Positions 1 through 13,900 of a stretch of DNA of 64,000 nt are shown piece by piece (the stretch's first letter is position 1; the number at the start of each line of letters is the position of its first letter). A program made the translations under genes and the position numbers. The notes under the pieces were generated by a model. The model did no database searches and was not told the DNA's origin. It saw only the letters and a program-made list of their open reading frames with translations. The DNA comes from Tretioscincus oriximinensis (taxonomy: Eukaryota; Chordata; Lepidosauria; Squamata; Gymnophthalmidae), in NCBI GenBank assembly GCA_022410635.1, contig JAJVDF010000192.1:823482-887481 (forward strand), read 5' to 3'.

Positions 1-67
1 ATCTGTCTGGTTTCAGATAAATTAATAAATGTTTTCCAATTAGTTCTTGCCTCTTCTTTGGATTTAG

Positions 68-226
68 GGCTTCCCAAAGCAGCTGTGATCAACCAGAGGA
101 AAATTCTGATAGGATCCTGTGCATTGCTTTTGAATAACGTTCACTCCAACGACATCATCTACAACACACTCCCATTGTACCATTCAGCTGGACTCATCAT
201 TGGTATTGCAGGGTCTTTGAGAACTG
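68..226 (+). CDS. SLC27A2-like: SLC27A-like exon (AMP-binding P-loop)
   Basis: This 159-bp exon is phase 1 on both sides (AG before 68, GTATGT after 226). It encodes the end of the ATP/AMP-binding signature, GLPKAA, and the LYHSAG segment that follows it in acyl-CoA synthetases. The preceding exon, holding the start of the signature, is outside the window. Confidence 0.93.
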
Positions 227-3200
227 GTATGTGTTGAATGTGCATGAACAAGCATTGTCAATGATACAACAGAGGGGTTGCTAAGATGGAGAAGGATTAT
301 GATACTATATTCTGGACTTTGTAGTGTTTTGAATTATCCTAAACAATTTGTCTATTTTTTTTCCTTTCCCCAAGGAACTACCTGCGTTTTAAGATCAAAA
401 TTTTCTGCTACTCATTTCTGGGATGACTGCAGGCGATACCATGTTACTGTAATCCAGTATGTGGGGGAAATTATGCGCTATCTGTGTAATGCACCAAAGG
501 TAATTGAAATGGGAGGGGAATGAAGTTGAAAAAGACTGAGAACCATTCATGTAAAAGGTGTACTCAGTATCCCAATTTGCTCTATTCACATTTGTGCCCT
601 TTGGGTTAAATACTCCACCTCATAAAAACAAAACATCTGGTTGAATGATGAAAGATCATATGGTGGAATACATATATTTGCATGATCTGTCCCATGGGTG
701 AGGTTTAAGAGAACAATGTCAGAATGAAACCAAAGGTTCTGTTCACACTGATAACTTTGTAATTTTTCACAAACTGGGACTCTCCTTGGGAAGTTTGTTT
801 TCTTTCTTCATACTAATTGCATAGTGAAATGAAATTTGATACTCTGCGTTCTTTTATGTAAGCTACTGGTTCTCCAAATTCATTCCTTTTCTTCATATAA
901 TGTTAAAATTCTCCAAGCACCCGGAGCAACTTGGTGACAGCCTCCAGCTTATGGAATGGTTTCCCCTCTGAGATGCAGCAAGCACTCATACTATATGTGT
1001 TTAGACTCCCAATGAAAATGCACCTTTTCTCCCTGACCTTTAGCTAAGGTTATATCATTCTGACACATGTAGACACTGTCACTCTTTTTTAGTTATTCTA
1101 ATTTAGCTGTCTGGTCTTGTGGTTGACATGTCAAACTCTTACCTGGAAATCTCCTGGTTCAATTATGCTCTCCTCTATGATGATGCTAGACACAGTTCTT
1201 TGGAATTTTGTCAGTCCCACTTACTTCATAAGGTGGCTATTGTGAAGCGAAGAACAAACATTTGTATACTGTAAACTGTTTTGATTCTCTTTGGGTAGAA
1301 AATGTGGGGTATAAAAAGCTTGAGCCCTTTAGATACAGGATGGGATCAGCGGCGGCTGGTGAAGTTTGGGGCTGGGGGGGGGGGCAGATTCCTCCAGCCT
1401 TGGCAAAGTTAGGAAAGCGGCTGGAAGGAGGCACATTCAGGCACTTACCGGTCTCTCTCTCTCAATCTGCAAGTTGAATGTCAATGCAAAAAGGCACCTC
1501 TACGGAAACTGAGAGAGAGACTGTAGCCCCTCCTAGGCAGCCCTCTCATTGGTTCTGGGATTGGCAACCCCTTTTGTCAATTAAAAAAGCTGTCTGGAGC
1601 TTTTTGATTTGTTGGCAGCTCCTCTATGAAAGGAGATTTTATAATTGAGTTTAATCAATGAGTGTTCACCGAACCCCACGAATACAGTGGCCAGCCGCCA
1701 CTGGGTGGGATGTAAATATAAGAGAACATAATATAAGTAAATTTTCCTTATTTAATATCCATTTTGAATGGAACATATATAGATTACCATTTTCTTAGTG
1801 CACATGAATGCAACTAGATGGCTGGAATTTAGGAAATCCTTGTAGTTCACAACTGAAACTTCATCTGCTTTTTTGGCTCTAGGCACAGATTGTCTTCAGT
1901 GATCAGCAAAGGGTAGTCCAAAGCAATGGATATCTGGATAGATTTAGAGACTATGAAGAAAAAGATACACATGAGCTGTTGGAAATGAGTCTACTTGTTC
2001 AGATGCTATTTTGCAATGTTTTTATTGTTTATTACCTGACTTGGGACGTTAAAGGACATGTTCCTCTTTTGTCTTCAATCTTCCAGCATCACAGTCTTTT
2101 CTAGTGAATCCTGTTTTCTCATTATACAGCCAAAGTATTTTTGAGCTTCAGCCTCAATGTTTGTTCTTTCAGTGAACACTCAACATNGATTTCCTTGAGC
2201 ACTGACTGATTTGATCTTTTTGTAGTCCAAGGACACCAGTCCGGAATTAGGAAACTGGTGATGTCAATTAAGCCTAGTAACTGTTTGCTTCATGCCTTGA
2301 CTTACAGAAGGACAATGACCGTAACCACAGTGTGCGGCTTGCATTGGGCAATGGCTTGCGCATGGAAGTCTGGAAGGAATTTCTGCACCGATTTGGACCC
2401 ATCAGAATCTGTGAGATGTATGGATCTACAGAGGCAAATACTGGTTTCTTAAACTTCGGTGGCAAAGTTGGAGCTGTTGGAAGGACTAACTTCTTTTTCA
2501 GGGTAATGACAACATTTCAAAGCACTTATTAATGTTTAAAGCCAATGGTCTTCATAAGTTGATGTTTCACTGAAGGTCAATAGCATGTGTAGATGCTAGT
2601 AGTTTCTTTCCCAGGCCTAAGCTATTATTTTGCAACACCTGGAACCATCTTGCTTGGACTGAGTTGAAGAAAATTTGTTGTGTTTTTGAACAACCTGAAT
2701 TTATATAAGGTACATAGACCAGTTCTTATATTAATGATACTCATTTACACAACTATTTTCTTACTCAATCAGGGCAAGATGANGGAGGTTCTGGCACACG
2801 TGTTAAGTGTCTTTAAGCAGTTGTCTCACAATAAACGTTCTTTATCTCGGAACAAACTATTGCTGGGATATTCAGACATCATTCCTGAGAACATCCGTCT
2901 TCTTGTGGCCATCCCCCGTCTTCTAGTGTGTCCACAAAAGGCAAGAGAGGTTAAAGCGAAGACGCAGCAGTAGTTGTCAAAAGGACTGCACTACACTGAC
3001 AGGCTGCATCCACAGGGAGCCAAACTGTTCCTCGGAATAGGAGCCTGCCAACCACATGCTAGTGTAGACTATGGCAGGCCCAATGGGTTGGCAGGCTCCT
3101 CCAAGGAACAGATTGGCTCCCTGTGGTTGCAGCCTGACAGCACAGTGCAGTCCTTTTTGATAGCAAGAGGAGCCAGAGACGGCCGCATTCTGCTGGCCAC

Positions 3201-6200
3201 ATCCATACGGAGTAACATTTGGGCAACATTTTGGGACAGAGCTTGGCCATCCACATGCCAAAATTACCCACAATGTTACCCAGAACTAGGCTCCGTATGG
3301 ATGGAACCAACAGAATGTGGCCATCTCTGCCTACTCTTTGCTTCGGCAGAATATCCTCTAGTCAGACCTCCACCTGCTTTCGGGGGCTGCTGCTGACAGA
3401 CTGGCTTCAAGGAAGAGGCAAACGATTCTCCAACGATGGCAGCAGCAGCCCCTGAAAGCAGACAGGGGGGTGTTTGTGCATGAGATTGCTATGTTCTGGA
3501 ATATAGCTTTATTCTGGTTTTTAACTTGTTGTGTGAACGCAGCCTATGGTCTGACATCTGCTCGACTCTGCAAGCTATGGCAGGCTGCATTCAGAGCCTG
3601 CTATATCTTGTACTAAAATATTGCTCTTGATTGAATGATTACATTGTTTGTCTAATANCTACTAGCTAGGACTCACATAGCATTTTAACTTAGGGTGAGT
3701 GCACACAGCTATTTTATTCCTCAATCGGAGCGAGATGAAGGAGGTTCTGGCACACGTGTTAAGCGTCTTTCAGCAGTNGTGCCGCAATAAACACCATTTA
3801 TCCTGGAATAAACTATTGCTGGGATAATCAGGCATCATTGCTGTGAACCTCCATCATCTCGTAACCAACGCCCTTCCCCTCCCGTGTGCATTTTAGGTGC
3901 GAGAGACAGGAGGGGAGTGATGACAGGGAAGCACTACCTCCTTACTTCAGTGGGGAAATCTGCCCACCTTTTCCCAAGCCCAGCCAGCCCTCCACCTGGG
4001 CTTAGGAAAAGGTTTCTCGTGACACACAGCCAGCTCCGCTGCATTGCTTTGGCTGTGCCCTCCTTCTAGCCAGCCCTCTGNCTGCTTTTCGGGGCTGCTG
4101 CCTGGAGATCGGCTCGGGAAGCAACGAGCAGCATTGAGATGTCCTGTCAACCTCTTTTGAAGTAGTCTGTGCCTTGATTATCTGGCTTACATTTGTTCTC
4201 TGTTCAACTTTAGCGTTTAGCACCATTTCAAATTATTCGTTATGATATTGATCGGGGTGAGCCTGTGAGGGACGACAAAGGTTTATGCATCCCAGTTGCA
4301 ACNGGTAAGGCAATAAAATGAGTCTAGAAGGAGAAATTTCCTTGTTATTTATTTATTTATTTTCATTTCTACCCTGTCTCATACCCGAAGGTCTCGGGGC
4401 AGCAACAATAATAAAAGTGCAAAATCTACATTTTNAAACCCTAACAATCAGTATCTGAAGGTGGAGGAAAAAAATAGCATTTCTTCAACCAAAGGGCAGG
4501 TTGAAGAGGTGCATCTTTAAGGACCTTCTAAAAGAATACAATGATGATGACAGACGCACCTTGTTAACATTTGTCCTCAAAGATTCACTGTGTTGTATTA
4601 GGAATACAGCTGTATACTCTACACTGTATTAGGAATCAGTGTTTCACACACTATATTAGAAATCAGAAAAAAGTCTGGACAACCATCTATCTTGGATGAT
4701 TTAGTGAGTTCTACACTGAGTAGGGGGTTGAGTCCAATAATCCCGGAGGACCCTTCCAACTCTGTGCTTCTGTGAGTTTGAGTAACTTGTCATTCATGTT
4801 AAAGATAACATTTGTTTTCTCTTCATACATAAAAATTGGTCACATATTGTGGTATAATTTGTCTTTGGCCTGGATCATAATTGGCCTTATTCTGTTCCAG
4901 AAAAATGCCTCAGTGGCCTGTTGTTCACATGCTATCCTAGGTAAACATAGGTCAAGACTAATCAGGTACCTGTCTACATCACATAGTTGTTTTCTCAAGA
5001 CATGTCTAAGGCAACTTCAGAGTAGACGCAAGAGGGTGTGGCAGTGGCCTGCTTCTGGTCCAGAGCACTACTTTCAACTCAACATCATGCGAAAGATGCA
5101 TCCTTTCTCATACAAATCTTAAGTTTGGTGAAATTGATACCACAGTCTTTCAACTGGGGCCATTACATAAGACACCAGAAAGGATCTTATGGCAAGTCAG
5201 TGTTAAGTGTGTGTTATCAAGAGGAAAGGTAAGATTACTAACCTTGTGCATAATAATCAAAGGTGTGAATCAGAAGTCCACTCCCTTTTCAGAGTGTTTT
5301 TTCTTGCTCTGCGAAAGGATTTTTCCTGAAAGTTAGCTGTGGCTCATGGATATGTGTCACAAAACATGCAGAATGAAATCTAGAAGGAGAATTAGCTGGT
5401 TATTTTTCCCCTCTAGGGTTCCTTTTGAATTCCACACATACTACAAGAAACTGCTCCCATTCCTAATCAGAATCTCTCAATGGCAAGAGCTCTGCATGCT
5501 CAACTCTATCAGACTCTCTTATTCCCTTTAAGGAAGCCTCTTGCTACCTGATGCAGCTTAGCTGAAGATCAGAAATGGAGAAGCAATAGGGAGGCCCCTC
5601 TGGAAGGCCCCCTGATGATGAAGGTGTGGCAGGATGCAATCTGGGTATGTGTTGTTGTTGGTGATGGCAGTTCCACCATTGCCATGGGGGCCTTCTATAG
5701 GGACCTCCCTGTTGTTTCTTTTCTCCTGCTCCTCAGCTAAGCTGCATTAGGCAGAAAGGTACTTCCTTGGGAGATGGAAAAAAGTCTCATAGTCAAGGCT
5801 GTATTTTACATGATTGACACCCTGTGCAGACAATTATTTTATGCTTCCCCCTCCTTGAAATTTTTTTTCTAATTTTTTTTATTACTGGAAGGTACTTTCA
5901 GAAGCCAGCCCTGGTTGCCAGAGCCTCTTAGTGGTACTGCCATGAATTATTATTATTATTAACTGCTGGTTGGGTGCTTTCAAGAGCTGAGTCTAGTTTT
6001 TTTTAACTGGGGGTGGGTAGGGGTGCCCCCCCCAATTCTGCCACCCTGTGCAGCTGCACTCCTTAGAATATGGGCTTTCTCATGGAGAGGGGCATGCTGA
6101 TAGACTTTAATTAGGAAAGTTATTGCAACAGGATACTTGCAGCATACGCAAAATTCGAAAGGAAACTTAGATGGAGAAAACACCAACTAATTCTTTCTTT

Positions 6201-9200
6201 AGATTTCATTTGGCACTCGCTGCAGATACAATAATGAGTTTCAGCTGCTGGGAGCAGATTCTGCTATCTGGAACAGGCTGTGTCCTAGATGGACATGGTG
6301 ATATGTGGTCAATGTCTTCGCTTGAAGTGATGTGTAATTTCTTTTGTCTTGTGGTATTGCCTAATGTGGGAGTATGGTTCCATGGTGGGAATACAGAGAT
6401 GGAAGGAGTCTGCAGAAAAATTCTCAATGCACAGATTTTAGGCTTGCATATCAGAAGTCACAAGGCTTTGTCCAGCCTATGGATGCATCCAGACATTATT
6501 NTTTTTTCATTATCCTATGATACTGGGAGCTGCGCATATGTCAGATATGGAGACAGACGTCATTGCTGGTGCTCCGCTGCTGCTATTTATGAAATGGAAC
6601 AAATACCCACAAAATTATAAATAAAAAGAAATAAAAATCATTCCATAAGGAAGAAGTATCATCTGCACAACAAGCATTACCAAAAAGAACTGATTAAAAG
6701 CTGCTATTAATAACTTAAATCAACACGGAATATTTTCCCCTTGCCCTAAAACTCAAGCGGCTAGCAAAAGTTATAATGGCAGAAACGGTGTTATCGGAGG
6801 AGAGATGGATACAGCAAATCAAACTGAATTAAGAATTACTTCAATGGAAACAAAATTGGATGCCCTAATTCTCACAGTACAAGCAATCCAAGAAACAACA
6901 GGGAAAATAAATGACGAACTGGCTATCATAAAACAAATTATTAACAACATTAAGAAACAAGCTAAAACACAGAGGGATGAAATTTCTCATCTGAAGGGAA
7001 TAATTTCAAAACAAAATAAGACACAAAAGATTTTGGAAAACCATATAGTTGACCTGATGAATAGATACAAATGGAGGAATAGGAAAATTCCTTATGACTT
7101 TATCAAATATCAAGTTATTGGATACAGTGATACAATGGTTAAACTCTTTAAACATTAACATTAATGAAGTGGACATTGAACGTATTCACTGGTTACCAAA
7201 AAGGATTGGGAGAGACAAGAAGGAATATAGAGACATAATTATGGCATTTATTAGGAATGTGAATGACTTGAAATCTCAGAATAATAAAATATTTGTATTT
7301 GGGGGCCTGGCTCCAGAAACTGTAAGGNATAGAGACTGCCTTGAGACTCTATGCAAACTGAATTATAGCCCCTTGAAAAAAATTCATGGGGATTTCCATC
7401 GACAATAATTGTGTTTGAAGGAGGAGAAATACTAACATCAAGAAATTTATAATGGCATTAGAAATAGAGAAAGTGCTAAGAAAAAGTGGGATAAACTGAT
7501 TGTATTTATGCAGGTAACATCAGATAGGTCAATATGGTAGCAGGAAACAAAACATTTCTTGACATGATGGTAACATGATTGTAAATAAATGTAAAAAATG
7601 AAGCATCTGAATTCACAACAATGAGAACACAAGAGTGAGAAATAGTGGGGCAACAGGCAGGCTTGTGGACACACTAATTATCCTGGAATAGGGATCTACC
7701 ATCCGTTTTAGTACAGACTGTTTCAAATGTGTTTCGATGTGAATTCTTTCTCAGTAGATATTTGTATGAACATTCAGTTTTAAAACTCTCAAACAGGCCA
7801 CTCCCCACCATAAACCAGATGACAGTAATGTAGATAAGTAAATAGTATAAATATGATATCTGTACAGGATTGAATATGCCTGACAAAGATATGCTGAAAT
7901 TACTTGTTTGATAGTAAACCGAGTTTCTGCTTGTTCTTACGTTTTCTCGATCCAGTTTTTATTTATAGTCACAGTTAAACGTCACAGCTGAGTGCCTTGG
8001 TCTGTACAGCTACCACATTTATACTATTTACAAACCTACAATATCCAATCTATTTTGAATAGATGAACAGAAAAGAAGAAGAATGAGTCTCCATGCTTCA
8101 GGACTTTGCATGTGAAAGTGAGAGGATGAAAAGGAGCCCTGCTGGATTAGGCCACAAACCATCTAGTCCAGCATCCTGATTTGTACAGTGACCCACCAAT
8201 TGCTTTCGGGCATTTTTAGAAGACAAAGGCCCTTACCTAATTTCAGTTTCCTATGACTGGCCTTTGGAAGCACCCTGCTTATTTCTCTCTCTGACCTGGT
8301 TATCAGCAGTAAGACTATTTATGTAGACCAATAAGAACCAAGTGGAGCCTTGCTGAATCCTGGGTTCCATGTTGAGAGTATGCAGGGACTCCCAAGGGGT
8401 TAATGGAAATGAATATTCCTGGGACGGCTTGAATTTCCCATGTGCCAGTTTCCAGATGCCACTGGACTGGTTATCCTGTGGTTCAGAACCACCAGCCAGT
8501 GAAAGGATACTCTCCAGGTACCATCATGTTCAGGGCTGGGTTTCAGCAGCAGGAAGGAAGAAGGAACAGCGATGGCACTACCACACCGCTGGGCATGGAT
8601 GAGGTGAGAAGGAACCCAAATCTGTCACCCCCAGGATCCCATAGGGTAAGATCTTAGACTCACCTTGTGGGTGCCCTTGAGGCTGCCAGATGCTACTACT
8701 GATGGGTTTAATGAAAAGAAGGGAAATGTGAATGTCCTCAGAAACCATACTTATCGCACTTCTGTGAAAACTATTAGAGACCACAGCGCAGCTTGAACAA
8801 CAACAGGGGGGAGGACTTCCTCATTAAATGATTTCTTTTTCATTTTCTAGGAGAGACAGGCTTGTTTGTAGCCAAGATTACGAAGCTAGAACCATACCTT
8901 GGCTATGCAGGAGACCCCCAGAAGACACAGAAGACGATTCTTCGAGATGTCCAGAAAAAAGGCGATTATTTTTTCAACAGCGGGGATCTCTTGAGGGAAG
9001 ACCATGAAGGATTTGTATATTTTCAGGACCGAGTGGGAGATACATTCCGGTGAGGCTCTATCTCTAGTACATTTCTCTTTTAGAATGTGGGTGCAACTGA
9101 CGAAATGAAATATTAATTGATCTGTGTAGCATTCTGGAATTTTATTTTCATTATAGTATAGTGTTACAGTTAAAATTTAATTGTATGTTTATGTTGCTTT

Positions 9201-10910
9201 GTATATTGTATCAAAAGGCTTGTAGGCATATAAGAAGTAATTCTCATTGTTGCCACATTCTCAAGCTGCATCCAGATGTTACAGAAGATTTGAGATGACA
9301 GAAGGGTGGGGGGAGTTAAAACAGAGGCATTCATTACTGGCAAACAAAGAAGCTTCAGTCACTGGAGCAGAAAGGAAGGGAAGAAGTTAAAATGGAAGCA
9401 ATAATTATTGACAAAAAGATAAGCTGCAATAATTGAAGTAGAAAGTAGAATAAACAGAAGCAGCCCTTACAGGCAAACAATTTCAAGCGTGGTGTTTTAG
9501 TGCAGGTAAAATGGTTTGGGAAGAGGAGTTCCTTCAGGTATATTATTTATTTATTATTTATACTTATATCCCACAATATACCCAAAGGTCTCAAGGCGGC
9601 CAACCATAGCTGGGGCACATATAGCTTTTGTTGCTTTCTCCACAACAGACAGCCTTTGAAGTAGGCAGGGCTGAGAGAGTTCTATATGAGATCCAAGCCG
9701 TTTAGGGTTTAAAGTCAATGTTAATACCTTGACCTGGACTTCATAGCAATAGTCAGCCAGTATAGTTCTTTTAGGAGCAGTATATGTCTGGCCAACTCTA
9801 CCAGTTTTTAAATTGTCTTCAAGGACAGCCCTACGTGGGTGGGGCACATGGGGCTGCAGCTGATGAACNAGCTGCATTTGGAAGTAGGCGCTCATGGCCA
9901 CCACCTGCAGCTGTCTCAAAGATGAACTTCTACATTATAAACTGTTTGATAAGGAAAAAATGGAAATCTTGTACTTCAGGTTCCATCATTTATGACAAAT
10001 GTGTCTAGGGGTTGAAGAGTGCAAGTCAAGTCTAATTCTGGATATTTTGTCTTGAGATTCTGCAACCAAGACTTTTCTCCTTGGTATAAAATGTCAGGTA
10101 TCTAATCCTCAAAAGCATTAATGTGTAATCTTCTTTCACACAGTTGGAAAGGCGAAAATGTGGCTACTACTGAAGTGGAGATGACTTTGTCATCATTGGA
10201 GTTCATTCAGGAAGTCACAGTCTATGGGGTNGCAATCCCTGGTAGGTCTCAGCTAACAAAAGTGTGGGAGAGCTTTAACCAATCAGAATGGGCCAGCAGA
10301 ATTCCATTAGCAGACAAATGCTAGCTAATCCCACTCTGGAAGCTAGGAAGAGATAATGCTACAGATTGGAGTCCCCCTATATAATGGACCTCCCCGGGAT
10401 TAGCTTGTTTGAATAGCAATTGGAACAATAGCGCGCCTGTGGTAGAAACAGCAAGATGGTGGAGATGTTAGAGGTGTGGAGAACTGTGTATATTCTTGCC
10501 AGGCTTTTGTGCACTATGTATTGCTCCAGAGACAATCAAAACATAGTGATTGATCACTGAGCAATTTTTGGGAATTCTTTCATCAAGAAACTGCCCNTCT
10601 GCAGATGCACCAAGAATAAGCACATCACATACTTTTTAAAAATGAGTAAGAGCCTTTCTTATCTACATGGTTTCTAATCATTAACTTCCATGTCTCACAT
10701 ACTTGGCTTCTAATTTACATAAGAACATAAGAAGAGCCATACTGGATCAGGCCACAGCCCATCAAGTCCAGCATTCTGTGTCACACAGAGGCCCACCAGA
10801 TGCACCTGGGCAGTCCGGACAGAGGAAAGCAAAATATGCTGCTCCTGTTCGTGACTCCCTGCTCCATCCCAGAGGCAACATCCAGACATCCATCCTAGTA
10901 TCCATTTATG

Positions 10911-10996
<86 letters not shown>

Positions 10997-13900
10997 TCTA
11001 TTCACTTTATCCATCCTGTGAATGATTTTATACACTTCAATCAGATCACCTCTCAAACACTGACGCTGAGGAGAATCAGACATTGCAGCTGGATTTCATA
11101 AGGGAGGCGTTCCAGCCCCTTGATCGTTCTTGTTGCCCTTTCCTGTACCTTCTCTAGTTCCACAGTATCCTTTGTTAGATGTGGTGACCAGAATTGTACC
11201 CAGTATTCCAAAAGGGGTCTCATCACAGATTTATAAAGAGGCAAAACAACACCTGCTGACTTGTTTTCAATTCCTTTCTTAATTATCCCTAATGTTGAAT
11301 TTGCTTTTTTCACTGCTGCTGCACACTGGGATGACACCTTCATTGAACTCTTCATTAATAACCTAAGATACTTTTCCTGGTCTGTCATGGAAAGCTTGGT
11401 TCCCATTAGTTGGTAGGAGTAATTGGGGTTCTTTGTCCCAATGTACATGACTTTGTATTTACTGAAGTTGAAGTGCATTTGCCACATCGTTGCCCACTCA
11501 CCCAATTTCAATAGTTCACTCTGGAGCTCTTTGCAATCACTGTCAATTTTCACTACCCTGAACAGTTTAGTGTAGTCAGCGAACTTGGCTACTTCACTAA
11601 TTACCTCAGCATCCAGATCGATTATGAATATATTGAAAAGCAGAATACAGTACAGGGTTCTCCACTTCTCATCTCTTTTAACTGAGAGAATTGTCCATTC
11701 ACTTCTACCTTCTGTTTTCTATCTTTTAGCCAGTGTCCCCTTATTCCATGATTGTAGAGCTTCTTTAGGAGCCTTTGATGAGGGACTTTATCAAAAGCCT
11801 TATGAAAATCTAGACAGACAATATCAACTGGATCCCCTTCATCCATGTGTTTATTAACACACTCAAAGAATTCTAACAACATTGTACGGCATGATTTATC
11901 TTTGCAGTAGCAATGCCTGAGTTTCATTCAGCAATGCATGCTTCTCCATGTGTTTAGTAATTTTATCCTTAATTATGGTTTCCAACACTTTACCTGCAAC
12001 TGATGTTAAACTGACAGGTCTATAATTTCCAGGATCACTCCAGAATCCTTTTTTGAAGATTAGTGTTATGTTAGCCACCTTCCAATCTACTGGCACAGTG
12101 CCTGGTCTTCAGGAAAGATTAAATGTTTTGGCTAGAAGTTCAGCAATTTCCCATTTGAGTTCTTTAAGAATTTTGGCATGAATGCCATCTGGCCCTGGGA
12201 ATTTATCAATGTTCAGCTTATTAAGGCTAGCAAGGACCTCCTCCCTTGTTATCTCTGCCCAGTTTTACTGGGTCTGTTTTACCTGGAAATTCCAGTTCGT
12301 AGGATTCAACCTCTTTTTTAACATACAAAACTATGCCACCACCAGCTCACTCTTTCCTATCTTTTCTGTATAGTTTGTAACCTGGGATAACTGTATCCCA
12401 CTGGTTTTCTCTTGTCTTCCAGGTTCCACTTATGCCAATAATATCAATATTGTTGTATTTCACTAAGCATTCCGACTCCCCTATTTTTGCTTGGAGACTC
12501 CTGACATTTGAATACAGGCATTTATATGCACCTCTTTGGTGCATGTTCAGCCCAATCTGTTTGTTAGAAACCACAAATTGCTCATTACAGCTTTCTCCCT
12601 GGATACTACAGTCTTGTTCCCCTTCTAATATAATATTTTGTGCATAATTCTGTTCCCCAATAATTGTATTTACATTTTCTCAAATCAGATGCTTCCCAGT
12701 TCAACAGAAAAGGGAACCTTTCTCCAAATATCAGTTTACAAGCTACTCTTCAACCTTTTTAATATTAAGTGCCAGCAGTCTTGTTCCATCTTGGTTCAAG
12801 TGCAACCCATCCTTTTCATACAGGTACGGCCTGTCCCAAAATGTCCTCCAGTTTCTCACAAATCTAAATCCTTCTTTACCAACACCACAGCCTCATTCAC
12901 ACATTGAAGCTTCTAATCTCTGTCTGTCTAGCTGGTCCTGCATGTGGAACAGACAACATTTNAGAAATCCAGGACCTTAGAGGTCCTGGATTTCAGTCTT
13001 CTGCCTAGCACCCTAAATTTAGCTTCTGGAACTCCCCACTTGGCTCTCCCAATGTCATTGGTACCAACATGTACCACAACACCTGGCTCCTCCCCAGCAT
13101 TGCAAAGAATATTAAAAGAAATAATAAGGACTTTTTCAAATACATCAGAAATAAGAATCCTACCAGGAAAGCCGTCGGACCTCTCGACAGCAATGGACAA
13201 AAGGGCATAATTAAGGAGGACGTGGAGATTGCAGAGAGGTTAAATGAATTTTTTGCTTCAGTTTTCACTGAAGAAGACAGAGGGAATTTACCCACAACAG
13301 ATTTAGTTTTCTCANAAAGAACACCAGAGGAATTGAATGGGATAGAGATAACAAGGGAGGAGGTCCTTGCTAGCCTAAATAAGCTGAACATTTATAAATC
13401 CCCAGGGCCAGACGGCATTCACCCAAGAATTCTTAAAGAACTCAAATGCGAAATNGCTGAACTTCTAACCAAAATATTTAATCTTTCCTTAAGATCAGGC
13501 ATAGTACCAATAGATTGGAAGGTAGCTAATGTAACACCAATCTTCAAAAAAGGATCCCGGGGTGATCCCGGAAATTATAGACCAATCNNNNNNNNNNNNN
13601 NNNNNNNNNNNNNNNNNNNNNNNNNNNNNNNNNNNNNNNNNNNNNNNNNNNNNNNNNNNNNNNNNNNNNNNNNNNNNNNNNNNNNNNNNNNNNNNNNNNN
13701 NNNNNNNNNNNNNNNNNNNNNNNNNNNNNNNNNNNNNNNNNNNNNNNNNNNNNNNNNNNNNNNNNNNNNNNNNNNNNNNNNNNNNNNNNNNNNNNNNNNN
13801 NNNNNNNNNNNNNNNNNNNNNNNNNNNNNNNNNNNNNNNNNNNNNNNNNNNNNNNNNNNNNNNNNNNNNNNNNNNNNNNNNNNNNNNNNNNNNNNNNNNN

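Noticed and set aside
2974..3455. Overlapping ORFs on both strands
   Set aside because: They mirror each other because the region is a foldback; no homology seen.
2764..3910. LTR retrotransposon (direct repeats flanking an interior)
   Set aside because: No TG..CA ends, primer-binding site or polypurine tract; the interior is hairpins, so nested foldbacks are likelier.
10703..11101. 132-codon and 62-codon frames rich in Ile or Asp
   Set aside because: They read through the (ATC)n microsatellite in a CR1 3' end; low complexity, not genes.
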